This document shows positions 43,475 to 53,457 of a stretch of 64,000 bases of DNA, piece after piece. The notes beneath the pieces were generated by a model that was given only the letters and a program-made list of their open reading frames with translations, ran no database searches and was not told the DNA's origin. The stretch covers positions 25,679 through 89,678 of the forward strand of contig JAVSML010019019.1 of NCBI GenBank assembly GCA_038503035.1, written 5' to 3'. Origin of the DNA: Crocodylus rhombifer (taxonomy: Eukaryota > Chordata > Crocodylia > Crocodylidae). Position 1 is the first letter of the stretch; each line of letters begins with the position of its first letter. The position numbers were made by a program, and so were the translations under genes.

Positions 43475-44058
43475 TGTTAGAAATGGAATATTGTTAGAAA
43501 TGGACTATTGTTAGAAATGCACAGCTTGCATCTTGCACCCGATAAGAAAGAAACACTTCCAAGGACTTTTTTTTCCTTTCCCAGCCTTGCCACAGCTTTT
43601 CTTATGCTAAATCGCAGACTCTCCCCCAGCTTCTCCCTAGCCTCTCTCATACAGATTACAGAAGCTGGAATTCAACTGACTGTGTCCTTGAAAAGGGGGG
43701 GTTTGAACTCTTGGTGACCTATTGTAGTCTCTGAGCATGCTTAATTAGCTGATGCATATTTACCTCTCCGCCCTGCATACTTAAGTAGTTAATTATACTA
43801 TACATGTGATGTATGTAGTGATGTAACCACATGTATGCTTGTATGAAATGGAAGTGAGCTGTAAGAGTTCCTGTTTCTGCACACGTGCCCAGGAGGGAGG
43901 AGATAAATTCAGCCTGCAAAATTCCTTTGTTGGTTCGGAGTAATCTGAGTTCTTGACTCCGCTCTGACCCTATTTGCAAATACACCTTTTGTGCCATCTA
44001 ATGAGTGTGTGTCTGTGATTTTTGTGGCCTCCAGAGAAATGAACCGCTTTATGCATCA
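43475..44058 (+). repeat. ERV 3' LTR (584 bp)
   Basis: Same TG...CA ends and 17-bp edge repeats as the 5' LTR. About 11-13 substitutions, mostly transitions, and two small indels separate them. The TATA-like site reads ATAAATT here. A short purine stretch (GAGGCGGGAA, 43462-43471) precedes it as a weak polypurine tract. GTGG follows. Confidence 0.95.
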
Positions 44059-44304
44059 GTGGTATGGGCAGATAGCTCCTGGGAGGCTGCAGCACAGCAG
44101 CTAGGGACAGAGATGAGCCAGGGATGGGGCCACCTGCCCAGGCAGCCACAGTACTCCTGCCCCGGCCCCGGCCCCTCCACTCCACTTCCCCACCTACCTC
44201 TGCTTGCAGCAGCGCTGCTGACTCGGGAGGGGGCACCAGGGGTGTGGGGGCAGGGAACAAAATACATGTTCGCTAGGGCACCATTTTCTCTAAGGCTGGC
44301 TCTG

Positions 44305-45769
44305 ATCAGAGTTGTAGTCTGGGGCCTTTGCTCCTTCATTCTCCACTAGGAACCATGTTTTCCATTACAGACAGGATTCCCAGGATACCCCAAAGTAGCT
44401 CAGCAGGAAAGAGATTCCATGTACAGAGGAATCTCTCCAGGGAGTCAAGCCTACAGACAAGAATGAGAATGTGATGCACTTGGACACAGCTCCTGGGACA
44501 CATGGCAGTATCATGTCCAAATTAAATATTTTGGTTTTAAGAAAAAGGCATTGGTTAAACTTTAACTGTCCTAACATTTTCTATTTCAAATGATCTTTCT
44601 TGGAAAAAAAAAAGCATTTTCCAAACAGAAAAACCAAGTATCACTTCTATGATCAGATAAAGATTTGAATGCAGGCTCTAAGATACAGGAAAGTAGTGAC
44701 TGAATGCATTTAGGCCTTGATTGAGGAAAGCATGTAAAGATGTGCTTAGCTTTAAGTGCATGTTTCTTTCCTGTGATTAAAATAAAGCTTTGCTTAAGTG
44801 CTTTATGGAGCTGAGGTCTTTGCATCATCCTGCCACTCTCTGAAACTTTTGATTTGCGCAGATCATGTATTTGTGCCTAACAACAAGATGATGAAAACAA
44901 CCATAAATCATGAATTCAAACAGACTGCCAAAAAGATCCACATGACTGGAACATTGGTAGAATTAAATGAGATGAATTTTGCAAATATTCTGTGTGGCTA
45001 ACAATCTTCTTCCTCAAAAAGGACTTATGGAAGCTTTGTCACGAGTCAAATTAAAAGCTCTTTGTAAAAAAACCCAGGAACATAGAACTCATTGGATGGA
45101 GTCCACATGTAAGGTCTTATGGCCTTGACTGAGCCCTGCAAAATGCCTGCTAAGCACGTCTGAACTCCTAGAAAATGTTCTCAGGAGGTAAAACTTTAAA
45201 TACTGCGTTGCTGTCACTGTGAAACTGAGAAGGAAATGTGACAGGAAGCCTTGAAAATGTCCAACAGTGACTCTGGATGAATCCAAACCAGCATGCTACA
45301 GCACAGTTCAAATATTCCAGGCTTGATTTTCAAAGTGCACAGTGCCTGGCCCTGCAAGGCAATGGGAGCTGCAAATTAACATTTAATATTTCTGAATTTT
45401 GGCCCCCCAGAACATGACAGAGAGATTAATGTTGCTGTCTCCCAGAGAACGAGACGTTTATACAACCTTGTACCAAATGAACAGAAAAGGGTAAAGTAAT
45501 TTGGAGAAGCTGTTTTATTTTCAAGTTTCTGCTAACAGTGGAAAATAAAAACCACATCTCCATAAGTATTATCTAAGAAGTACTTTTTGTAAGTGTCATT
45601 CAGCCTTGATCTCATTCAATGTAGTAAATTTGCTCAGCTATAAGTACCAGGGAGAGCTGAACAGTCCTACACAGTTAGCAAATTCCATTTCAGTTCAGAG
45701 AAAAGCCCACTGTCAATTTCTTTCCATTTTCAAAAGCAGTGATTTCTCCTGACTCTCTATTGTTATTAG
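44305..45769. other. No gene recognised; one old repeat-like part
   Basis: Bases 45320-45400 (CTTGATTTTCAAAGTGCAC, CAATGGGAGCTGCAAATTA) resemble the old reptile/bird repeat also hinted at near 6000. Otherwise AT-rich unique-looking DNA. Confidence 0.4.
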
Positions 45770-45933
45770 CCCCTCTCAGAAGCCGTAAATGACCTGTATT
45801 TTGCTGGACCCACTTTGATATATTCCACTTGGCAGCATGCTAATTTGTTCTTCCGGTCTCCACACCACTTTCCTGCGGCTCCTTTACCTTTCATTGTTAA
45901 TTTGCCCACCAGCTTCATGAAGGATGTCAGCAG
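45770..45933 (+). other. Candidate internal exon (164 bp), unproven
   Basis: A pyrimidine-rich tract ending TATTGTTATTAG precedes a segment open in just one forward frame for 54 codons, starting at a codon boundary (P-L-S-E-A-V-N-D-L-Y). It ends at CAG|GTAAGTG, a full donor consensus. The translated segment includes F-A-G-P-T-L-I-Y-S-T-W and F-I-V-N-L-P-T-S-F-M-K. I do not recognise the protein. The opposite strand is also open across the segment, so chance is a real alternative, as is a conserved non-coding element. Confidence 0.25.
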
Positions 45934-46444
45934 GTAAGTGCAGAGCGCTGAGAAAGGCTTCTTATGGGGCTGCTTATCTTTGTGTATTGTATGCCCAACT
46001 ATAACCACTTTCACTGTATTTACTAATAAGGTAGCTGTAGTTTTGTTTGGATTTTGTATAATACTAAAAGCCTACAGAACATTGCATGCTATATGATGAT
46101 ATTTTTGAGACGGATCAAACTTTTAGCCTTCTCTACTATTTCCTTGAAATCTGTAATGTGAAGTCAAACTCAGTGTTCGTCTCTGTATCTCACAGTTTAA
46201 GAATAGTTATCAATAAATGTTCAAGGCCTGGGAGGAACAGAAATGCATTCTCCATCCATCCAGAGTTCTAATGAAAACCTGTTTCAGCCTCTGTGCAATC
46301 CAGTTATTAAACTATTATGGAGAACTGGTGAACCTTCTAAGAATCACCTAAAAAGCCCCCAGAATTTCTCTGGCTTACTTTCTAGGAGTCTTTCCAACAG
46401 CAAAATCATAAACACTTAATGGTCTCTGGCATTTTGCATGAAAA
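45934..46444. other. No gene recognised
   Basis: AT-rich DNA with no domain-bearing frame. Confidence 0.4.
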
Positions 46445-46640
46445 ATGTCAAGGTATATGTTATCAGAACTCATGGTACCGGTGATATCTTTTATTAGACC
46501 AACTAGAGTTTTGCAATAACTTTTCTTTAATTGCAAGCTTTCAGGCACAAGCACTCTTCTGCAGGCATAGGAGAAAAGATTATCAAAGTTCTCCTGGGTA
46601 GATATGAAAATTCATATTTCATAGGAGAGCTGAAGGTGTG
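46445..46640. repeat. Interspersed repeat with 'GATATCTTTTATTAGACCAAC' core
   Basis: GGTACCGGTGATATC, TTTTATTAGACCAACTAGAG, CAAGCTTTCAGGCACAAGC and CTCTTCTGCAGGCATAGG in this order recall a widespread vertebrate DNA-element repeat. The family name is not certain. Confidence 0.5.
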
Positions 46641-46984
46641 GTAAAATCTCCTGTTTGGAACAGTTAATTTTATATGCCAATTAGGCTCAGAGTTGGAATA
46701 GTCTGTTTACCTCAAAGTTGCAATAGTCTGCTTACCTCCAAGTTGTTAGGTGTTAAGCAGGATGTGGTCATATTTCCTTCTGGGTATGGTGTTTCATATT
46801 TCACAGAGGAGTAAAAAGACAGAATGCTCTTTTGAGCAGACATTTCTTATGTGGTGAGGTGTCTCTGAGCTCTGTGGTGAGGCTCTGTGATGATGATGCA
46901 AGTTACCTTGAACAAAGGCAGGAGCAGGGTCTCAGGTTTCAGGTGGTCAAATTTGTTTCCTCCTTGTAAAATTATGAAGATTTC

Positions 46985-47214
46985 ATTTCAGGCTGGACAT
47001 AAGGAAAAACTTCTTTACTGTCCAAGCCCCCAAGGGCTGGAATAGACTGCCGCCGGAGATGGTTCAAGCAACTACTTTGAACACCTTCAAGAGATATTTA
47101 GATGTTTATCTTGCTGGGATCCTGTGATCCCTGCTGACTTCCTGCCCCTGGGGCAGGGGGCTGGACTTGATGATCTTCTGAGGTCCCTTCTAGCCCTAGT
47201 GTCTATGAATCTAT
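46985..47214 (+). mobile_element. CR1 3'-end fragment, copy E
   Basis: GGCTGGACATAAGGAAAAAC and TTCTTTACTGTCC through GAGGTCCCTTCTAGCCC and TCTATGAATCTATG is a plus-strand CR1 3' end. It codes for the last ORF2 residues (L-D-I-R-K-N-F-F-T-V) and the tail repeats. The TA-flanked element at 47218 follows directly. Confidence 0.93.
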
Positions 47215-47217
47215 GTA

Positions 47218-47730
47218 CAGGTTTCCCTCAATTTATGTGATAGTGTGTTCCCAGAGAACGGCGCATAAATTGAATTTGCATAAAGAGAACCCACTTTGTA
47301 AGGTAACAAATATCGATAGGTTCCCATAGCAAGGAGGGAGGGAGGGAGTAAGGCATTCACCCCAACCTCAGGAGCAGCCAAAACCCACTCTAAGCCCCCT
47401 GGGGCTCTGTTGGTCCCCACTCACCCCTTCCTGTGCTGGAGTGGCCCTGGGAGCAGCTGACATCAGCTGCCTGCACCAGAGCATGGTGCAGCCCAGGAGT
47501 TGCAGGCAGCTGGTGTTGGCCATGCCTGGGGCTGCTCCAGCATGGAAAGGGGTGAGTGGGGCTATGGCCCGTCCCCACACCCCCAGGCTTACCTGCTTGG
47601 GCAGGGGAGGCATTTATGCTGCTCGCATAAGAGCAAGTTTACCTCGCATATAACGAATTATGGGTCTAAATATGTGTCACGTAAGAACGAATTCGCATAT
47701 AAAGAATCCACATTGATCGAGGGAAACCTG
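47218..47730. mobile_element. Non-autonomous TA-type element (513 bp; Tigger/pogo-like ends)
   Basis: The left end CAGGTTTCCCTCAATTTATG matches the reverse complement of the right end, CAGGTTTCCCTCGATCAATG. Subterminal GCATAAATTGAATTTGCATA and GAATTCGCATATAAAGAAT are also inverted. TA precedes the left end; TC follows the right. The centre (47320-47620) is GC-rich. No transposase is encoded. Confidence 0.85.
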
Positions 47731-48216
47731 TCTTTTAAAGATATTTATTACTGTTTTATAAATCGGTATGCCCTGCAAATGCTATTTCTATCTAGACTTC
47801 ATCAGAGGTTGGGGGTTTTTTTTTGTTATTCTGTGGATCAATGCAGAGACTCAACTGTCTTTCTACACCATCCATTCCTTACGCCTTGACTCTGAGAAAA
47901 TTCCACTGTGTAGAGCATATAGAAAGTCCCTGGGGTTTAACTGCTGCTCCGAGAATGAATGTTTTTTATGATTACATACTGCTGGCCATCTAGTACTTCA
48001 CAACTGACATTATGTTGTGCCAGCCAGTCAATCAAAACTGCATTGTGACAAAGGAAACAGAAATTGTAGAGTCTTGTTCCAAAAGCTTAGGCTGCCTTCT
48101 CTTCAGTTCAGGAGACTCTAGTTGGTGGGAAGTATGAGCTCTATGAAATCCAGTTGAACAGTTCTGTGTCTAACCCACAGAGGGCAGAGGTGAATGTGTT
48201 TATTTTACTGTTCACA
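47731..48216. other. No gene recognised
   Basis: Nothing identifiable. Confidence 0.4.
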
Positions 48217-48624
48217 GGGCATGTCCACATGAGATGGTTACTGTGGAATTGTCTAATTAGCTCCACAGTAAAGGTCTCAGCATCTACATGTGCAGCCCTA
48301 TTAGGCCAGAGGAAACTAATACACTCGGTAGCAGGATAGGGCACAAGGGTGCTTCAGTGTGGGGGTTGCCTGCCGGATAGCCCCATAATGAAGCACCCTC
48401 ATGTTCCAGCCAGCCCCTCCACAGCACGTGGAGCTGGGCTGAAGTAGCCCTGAGGAGGCAGGCTGAACCCTCCGGGGCCTCTGCCAGCCAGGGCTGTTCT
48501 GACCCAGCTAAACATGCTGTGGTTTCAGGCACATATTCAAACGGCAAGCTCGAGAGCAATAAATTCCAGTGCAATATGCACTGGAGATGGTTGTTTTGAA
48601 TTAATTGCATGTGCAGATGCGCCT
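48217..48624. mobile_element. Non-autonomous DNA element (about 408 bp), GGGCATGTCTRCAC family
   Basis: The left end GGGCATGTCCACATGAGATGG and the reverse complement of the right end GGCGCATCTGCACATGC form an imperfect inverted repeat like those at 2012 and 49459 (the first is quoted to its last matched base). The interior is GC-richer. No target duplication was settled. Confidence 0.55.
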
Positions 48625-48629
48625 ACAGA

Positions 48630-48900
48630 AACAGAAAAGTAGGGCTGGAAGGGACCTCTGGAGGTCAGCTAGTCCAGTCCTCTGCTCAAGCCAGGAACAT
48701 CCCTGTGCACAAATGTTTGCTCTTAAAAACTTCTGAAGATGGAGATTGCACAACTTCTCTAGGTAATCTGTTCCAGTGCTTAATCAGCCTCATAATGAGA
48801 AATTTCTTTCTAATATCCAATCTAAATTTCCCTTGCTGCAATTAAGACAATTATTTCTTGTCCTGTCCCCTGTGGCCCCAGAGAATAGTCATTTTGTTGT
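48630..48900 (-). mobile_element. CR1 3'-end fragment, copy F (old)
   Basis: Reverse-strand CR1 end: AGGGCTGGAAGGGACCTCTG, CTAGTCCAGTCC, then TAATCTGTTCCAGTGC and TTTCTTTCTAATATCC, which are the complement of the ORF2 end and 3' UTR. Confidence 0.9.
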
Positions 48901-49458
48901 CACCTAATTGCTTTAATCGCAGCATTTTTTCTTACCTATAATTTGTTTTCTTTCACTGAATATAACTTATTAACTTCTTATTGAAAGCCTGTGTGTTAGC
49001 ACTGCATTCTTGGCACCAGGTTTGATTTTTTTCTTTAGAGTCAGGAGAAAGCAATATTTGTGTATGAAAAGTAGAGTAAGGAATCACATGGACATTGCAA
49101 CTGTATCTGGGACCTGCTGAATGTCCCTCTTTCACTTAGCATTCTAGTTTCTGCACAATACAGTCCATCTGCAGTTGTTAACTGGATGAGGTCAGTGAGG
49201 CAGCATCTCCCTACTTTAGCCAGGTTTTAGGCAGACCCTAGTCACAGAATGGGAAAACCCTAGAACCCAGACAAATGTTTATAGGAAACAGAGTACAGTC
49301 ATTGTCTTGCAGAGTGCAGTGGGCTCTCTTGATAGAAATATGAACCTTTATAATGGATACACTCACTCAAGACCATTATCAGCACTCACAGCGACCAGTA
49401 CTACAAGGAGACCATGATGGGGTCTACGCAGACAATTCCCAGATACCAGACGCTCACT
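48901..49458. other. No gene recognised
   Basis: Nothing identifiable. Confidence 0.4.
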
Positions 49459-49712
49459 GGGCATGTCTGCACAAAACACTGACTGCACAGCAGCCGAAAA
49501 ATACTGTGCAGTAGCATGTCACAGCATGGATAGTGCTAATACACTACTGTACACTATTAGGCAACTGCGGAGTAGCATCACCTAAAAGACGTTTGCCAGC
49601 ACTACTGTGCAGTAACTCCAGTTACTGCACATTTATTTAGTACTTGCTAATACAAGTACTAAATAAATGCACACTAATGACTGTACAGTAGTATATTGTG
49701 TGAATGTACCCC
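49459..49712. mobile_element. Non-autonomous DNA element (254 bp) with a perfect internal hairpin
   Basis: The left end GGGCATGTCTGCACAAAAC pairs with the reverse complement of the right end GGGTACATTCACACAAT. Inside, CATTTATTTAGTACTTG (49630-49646) and CAAGTACTAAATAAATG (49653-49669) form a perfect 17-bp stem with a 6-base loop. The interior shares GCACATT and AGTACTAA words with the element at 2012. Confidence 0.7.
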
Positions 49713-50772
49713 CTGTGTTCTACAGATGTGCTCTACAGGACAGAGAGAGGCCTTTGAATTTGCACACTGGTTGAGCTCCCTATTTCCCTGATTTACTCAG
49801 CGTTTCAGATGACCCAGGATGGGAGCTGGTGGGGAGACCCACACATCTGCACTAACAATACCAGCATTTCCCTTTGAAGGTGCTGAACTATCCAGCTGTA
49901 ACTATATTTAGTCCAGAAAACAGAACTGAAACATGGCCCAAGGAGGGCAGTGATTGGGGAGGTGCACTAAAGCATCAGTTTGTGAAAGCAGTGATTCCTC
50001 TAAAGCATCAGTTTGTGGCTACTGTGTAGAGATGCCAGCTTAGATGGGCTGGTAATCTGATCTTCTCAGGCATGTGTCAATAAAGCTGGCAATGAGTATG
50101 GAGTGGGCATATTGCCATCCCTGCAGAGTTGCCATCAGCATTGATGGTGTCCCTATGCTGTAAGGTCCCTTCTGGTAGCTCCATTTCCCCTGTTGGGGCC
50201 ATGCATCGTCACCAGCTTTTGGCAGGAGCTCTCTTGGGAAGCTACAAGGCCATCTCAGCAGCACATGCTCTGTACCCATAGTGTTCACAATCCCCCCAAA
50301 TCAAAGCAAAAACACTGAGAAAAAACCATGTGTCTCTGATGAAAGGACCCCCTGCCAGCTTATGACTAAAATAACTGCTGATGCCCATCTGTTACTGCTC
50401 CAAAGCAGTGTTGCTCAGGAAGGTCCTCATCAGCGATGCTTACAAGGTATTTGATGTGGGGGATGGAGCCATCAGGAATGCACCTTGGTGAGAGCTCAGC
50501 CACAATCCTCTCCCATCACACTTTTCACCAGGGACTCATCATGTCACATGCCCAGGCCAGACTCAGCAGTCAGATCTGAATTTTCACGTGACTCATCAAC
50601 AAATTAGATTTGTGACTATGACCAAGACACTCTTCTCCTGTTTGCCGCCTGGCTTCTGCATTGGTGATGAAAAGGATGTCAGCACTCAGCTCAGATAATA
50701 CTGATGGTATTAGCAGGTACCAGAAAAGTGACGTGCTACTCACTGTGTCTCAGCATTACAGAAGGTCTAAGG
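49713..50772. other. No gene recognised
   Basis: Nothing identifiable beyond short duplicated words (AAAGCATCAGTTTGTG at 49970 and 49999). Confidence 0.4.
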
Positions 50773-51048
50773 CAATGATCCTCAACCAGGGTGCCTTGAT
50801 ATCCTTTCAAGAGTTCCCCATGGAGCTAAACAATGCTAGTTTGTTAGGTGTGCAAACATGATTCATAAGATAACCCCAGATATTTCAAATCGGAATCCAG
50901 AGTGAAAAACTGCTCTGATATCTTTGCACAGTCAAAAAACAAATGAAAACTGAGAGCTAGCATTTTCTGAGGGGTGCCTAAAATTTAAAAAGGAATGCCT
51001 TGAATCTAATGAGGGGTGCCTTGAACATAAAAAGGTTGAAAACCATTG
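50773..51048. mobile_element. Non-autonomous hAT element (276 bp)
   Basis: CAATGATCCTCAACC on the left pairs with GGTTGAAAACCATTG on the right. The flanks GTCTAAGG (50765-50772) and ATCTAAGA (51049-51056) differ only by two transitions. Internal GAGGGGTGCCT and GGGTGCCTTGA units repeat near the right end. Confidence 0.85.
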
Positions 51049-51089
51049 ATCTAAGAACTGAAGGGACCATGCATTTTCACTCCATTAGG

Positions 51090-51142
51090 GTGTTGGGCTA
51101 GATGACCACCGTCAGTTCCTTCCAACCCTATAGTGCCATGAT
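51090..51142 (+). repeat. CR1 3'-tail fragment, copy H
   Basis: AGGGTGTTGGGCTAGATGACC and CAGTTCCTTCCAACCC, then TATAGTGCCATGATCC, is a plus-strand CR1 tail (first word given to the last matched base). Confidence 0.7.
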
Positions 51143-51174
51143 CCCTCAGAGGGCAACAAGGATTTACAGTGCTA

Positions 51175-51300
51175 CGCATGAACTCAAGAGATCTTGATTT
51201 GGTTCTTGGTTTTGTAGGTGATCTTAAGCAAATCTCTTAATGATTAGTGCCTCAGCTCCCCATCACTCAAATGGAGATAAGAATATTTCCTTTGTGTAGT
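51175..51300 (+). repeat. MIR-type SINE fragment
   Basis: The order GAACTCAAGAGATCTTGATT, GTGATCTTAAGCAAATCTCT, GCCTCAGCTCCCCATC, AAATGGAGATAAGAATA follows the MIR core and 3' half. Confidence 0.75.
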
Positions 51301-53180
51301 TAAGGCTGCAAACTCTTTAAGAGAGAATATTCTGCTGACATCCATTGTTAGCAATGGGTTGGTTTCCAAGGGCTGACGAGGATTAGAAATGTAATGCATT
51401 TTAATGATGCTATTACTGCAAGAATAACGAGCCAATCTATTAAGACGCGCTCAGATTCCATGGTGACAAACGAGGTATTCGAGCTATAGCCCCATAAAGG
51501 AGGTGTTTGCAACCTGTATCAACAGCTGGGAGCTCTGAGTTTCTGGCATGCTCTCTGAAGTTGGTTTTTGTGTAGTAATAGGGTGAGTTGACTTTTCCCA
51601 ATGTTACTTCAGGGGAGGATTAGCACCGGCTGAGCAATTTTTAATGGTGGCATGGACATGTCGTAACCTAGGCATCGCTCAAACTGGAACTTGTATGAGC
51701 AGAGTTGTGCAGGGCTGTGTCCAAAACCTCTGTGAGAAATGAGACTGCTGTGCTTGCTGCTGCAATTCCTACAGCTGACCAAAGCTTTCTAGCTGGGGAA
51801 GAAGCATTACCAAGAGTGATCTTGGAAAACATCCTATGCCCCTCCAAGACTATCTATCTTCATGAACTTCAGAACTGAGTCGCTCCCAGTCTCACCAGTC
51901 TGGTAGGTCACGGCACGGCTTCCCAACTGCTAATATATGTAACCCAGGAGGTACTCCAAGAGGTACCCCCTCTCCAATTGAAGGGATCAAAGCAGGTGCA
52001 CAAGCAGTGGGAGGTGTAGGGACTCTCCTCCCCTATAGAGCAGAGCCAGACCACCAATGGGGACTTAACCATATACCTTTTAATACTGGGAACGTAACAG
52101 GCATAAATCAGAGGGTATAGTGGACACTACAATGCCCCAAGGGGGCGGGATTCAACAAAGGTTAGACACTTAGAATCATTGACAAAACAGGGTTAACAAA
52201 ATATAAAACACAAACAGCAGAACAAACAATACGGGTTGGTGAAATATACAAAGGGCACAAAATGCAAAATGTCCAATGACAAGGAAATATAGGGCCTTGG
52301 TACCTGGAGGGGGAAACACAACAGCCCTTTTCTACTGTAAGAAGATTTCCTTCTTGTTACCTCACTCACCCCAAATCACTTCAGCTAGGACTTGAACCCA
52401 GAGCGCCTATGTAGCAGGGAGGAATGCTGCTACACAGCCACCACTGATGATACTGCTTCAGCGTGCTAGGGATCTTGACCTTACTAGAGCCCCAGCCTCA
52501 CATTGAGCTGTCTAGTCTCTGATTGGAGGAGTTGGAAGCAGAGCTGGGAACCCCTCAGGTCACTGCTCAGATCCTTCCAGGAGCGGGGGAGCCTCTCCTG
52601 CTGGCTGCAGCCTCTCCTTGGGGATCCTGGTGCCCAGTGGGGAGCCTCTCCTGCCAGCCACACACCACGCTGCTGAGGGTCCTGCTCTTTCAGGCTCTTC
52701 TGGGACATTGCTCCTGCCCCACTGGCTCAGCTCTTCCCAGCTCTGTAAAGCCCCTTCCTTGTTGTCCCTCACTGGTCTCTCCCCTGAGTCAGCCCACGCT
52801 GCCCCGTTTATCCCCCTCCAGGTGACCCAAGGGGCCAATCGGGACACAGGGGGGTGAGTCTCTGGGGCCTGATTGATGTGGAAAGGAAATCCCAAGTCCT
52901 CCAATCATCTTTTGCCCTTTCAAAACCCCTGGGCTAGGTCACTGCCAGCCAGCCCCTCACATATACTTCTCTGTATTTGTACCTGACGTTTTGGGGATTC
53001 CCTCAATCTGCAGCTACACTGAGCTTCCTTATGCTGTTATTGTGGGCTCTCTCCTATTCAGCTGAGTGGCTGTAGAGGTGCACCTCCATTTGGCACAGGT
53101 ACCAGACATGCACAGCAGCAAGGGAGGGGATTGGTACATGCAAGAACATAGTCTGGTACAGGATGCATCATAAATGACTT
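51301..53180. other. No gene recognised; unassigned repeat-like block
   Basis: Bases 52370-52435 (GGACTTGAACCCAGAGCGCC) have a weak tRNA/SINE-like look. 52500-52860 is GC-rich and open in several frames on both strands without domains. No gene can be supported. Confidence 0.35.
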
Positions 53181-53457
53181 GTGCCTCCTGAGGCTGGGGG
53201 GCACAACAACCACCCGCAGGTGGTGGTGGCGGTGGGAGCATGGTGATGGCAAGTGGGGACTGTCCGCAGGCTGCTGTGGTGACATCAGCGGCAAGGGTGG
53301 GCTAAGCGGGGACTGCCCACAGGCTGCCGCAGCGGTGTCAGCAGCAAGGCGGGGGGTGAGCAGAGACTGCCTGCAGATGCTGGCATCAGCATTGACAGCA
53401 GCCAATCTTAGGGGGAGCACGTGTCCCCCCAGTGCCACTACTTGTCAGCTATGGGAT
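53181..53457. mobile_element. GC-rich VNTR-type composite element
   Basis: The left end GTGCCTCCTGAGGCTGGGGG and right end GTGTCCCCCCAGTGCCAC are roughly inverted. Between are about four diverged units with GGGGACTG(C/T)CC(A/G)CAGGCTGC and GTCAGCAGCAAGG. The right part GCCAATCTTAGGGGGAGCAC matches 13150-13172 of the gag-interrupting copy. Confidence 0.65.

Larger units (their letters stand above)
36447..44058 (+). mobile_element. Gamma-type endogenous retrovirus, full-ended, defective
   Basis: Layout: 5' LTR, tRNA-Arg primer site, gag, pro-pol, env start, assembly gap, 3' LTR. The 4-bp target duplication GTGG lies at 36443-36446 and 44059-44062. Gag and pol share a frame with a stop between them. 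The capsid, RT, RNase H and GPY/F-type integrase end all point to a gammaretrovirus-like element. LTRs differ at roughly 11-13 of about 585 sites. Gag, pol and env are each broken, so it cannot produce virus. Confidence 0.95.
36206..44304. mobile_element. Small hAT-like element (about 480 bp) split by the ERV
   Basis: The left end CAGAGCTAGCCTTAAGGG (36206) and the right end CTAAGGCTGGCTCTG (44290-44304) are inverted copies, as are subterminal CCCAGGGCACC and CTAGGGCACCATT. The flanking 8-mers ATTGGAGC and ATCAGAGT differ only by transitions. Removing the ERV (36447-44058) and one GTGG leaves about 483 bp. The ERV is therefore younger than this element. Confidence 0.75.

Noticed and set aside
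52370..52435. Possible tRNA-like gene (GGACTTGAACCCAGAGCGCC)
   Set aside because: No cloverleaf arms could be completed; at most a SINE remnant.
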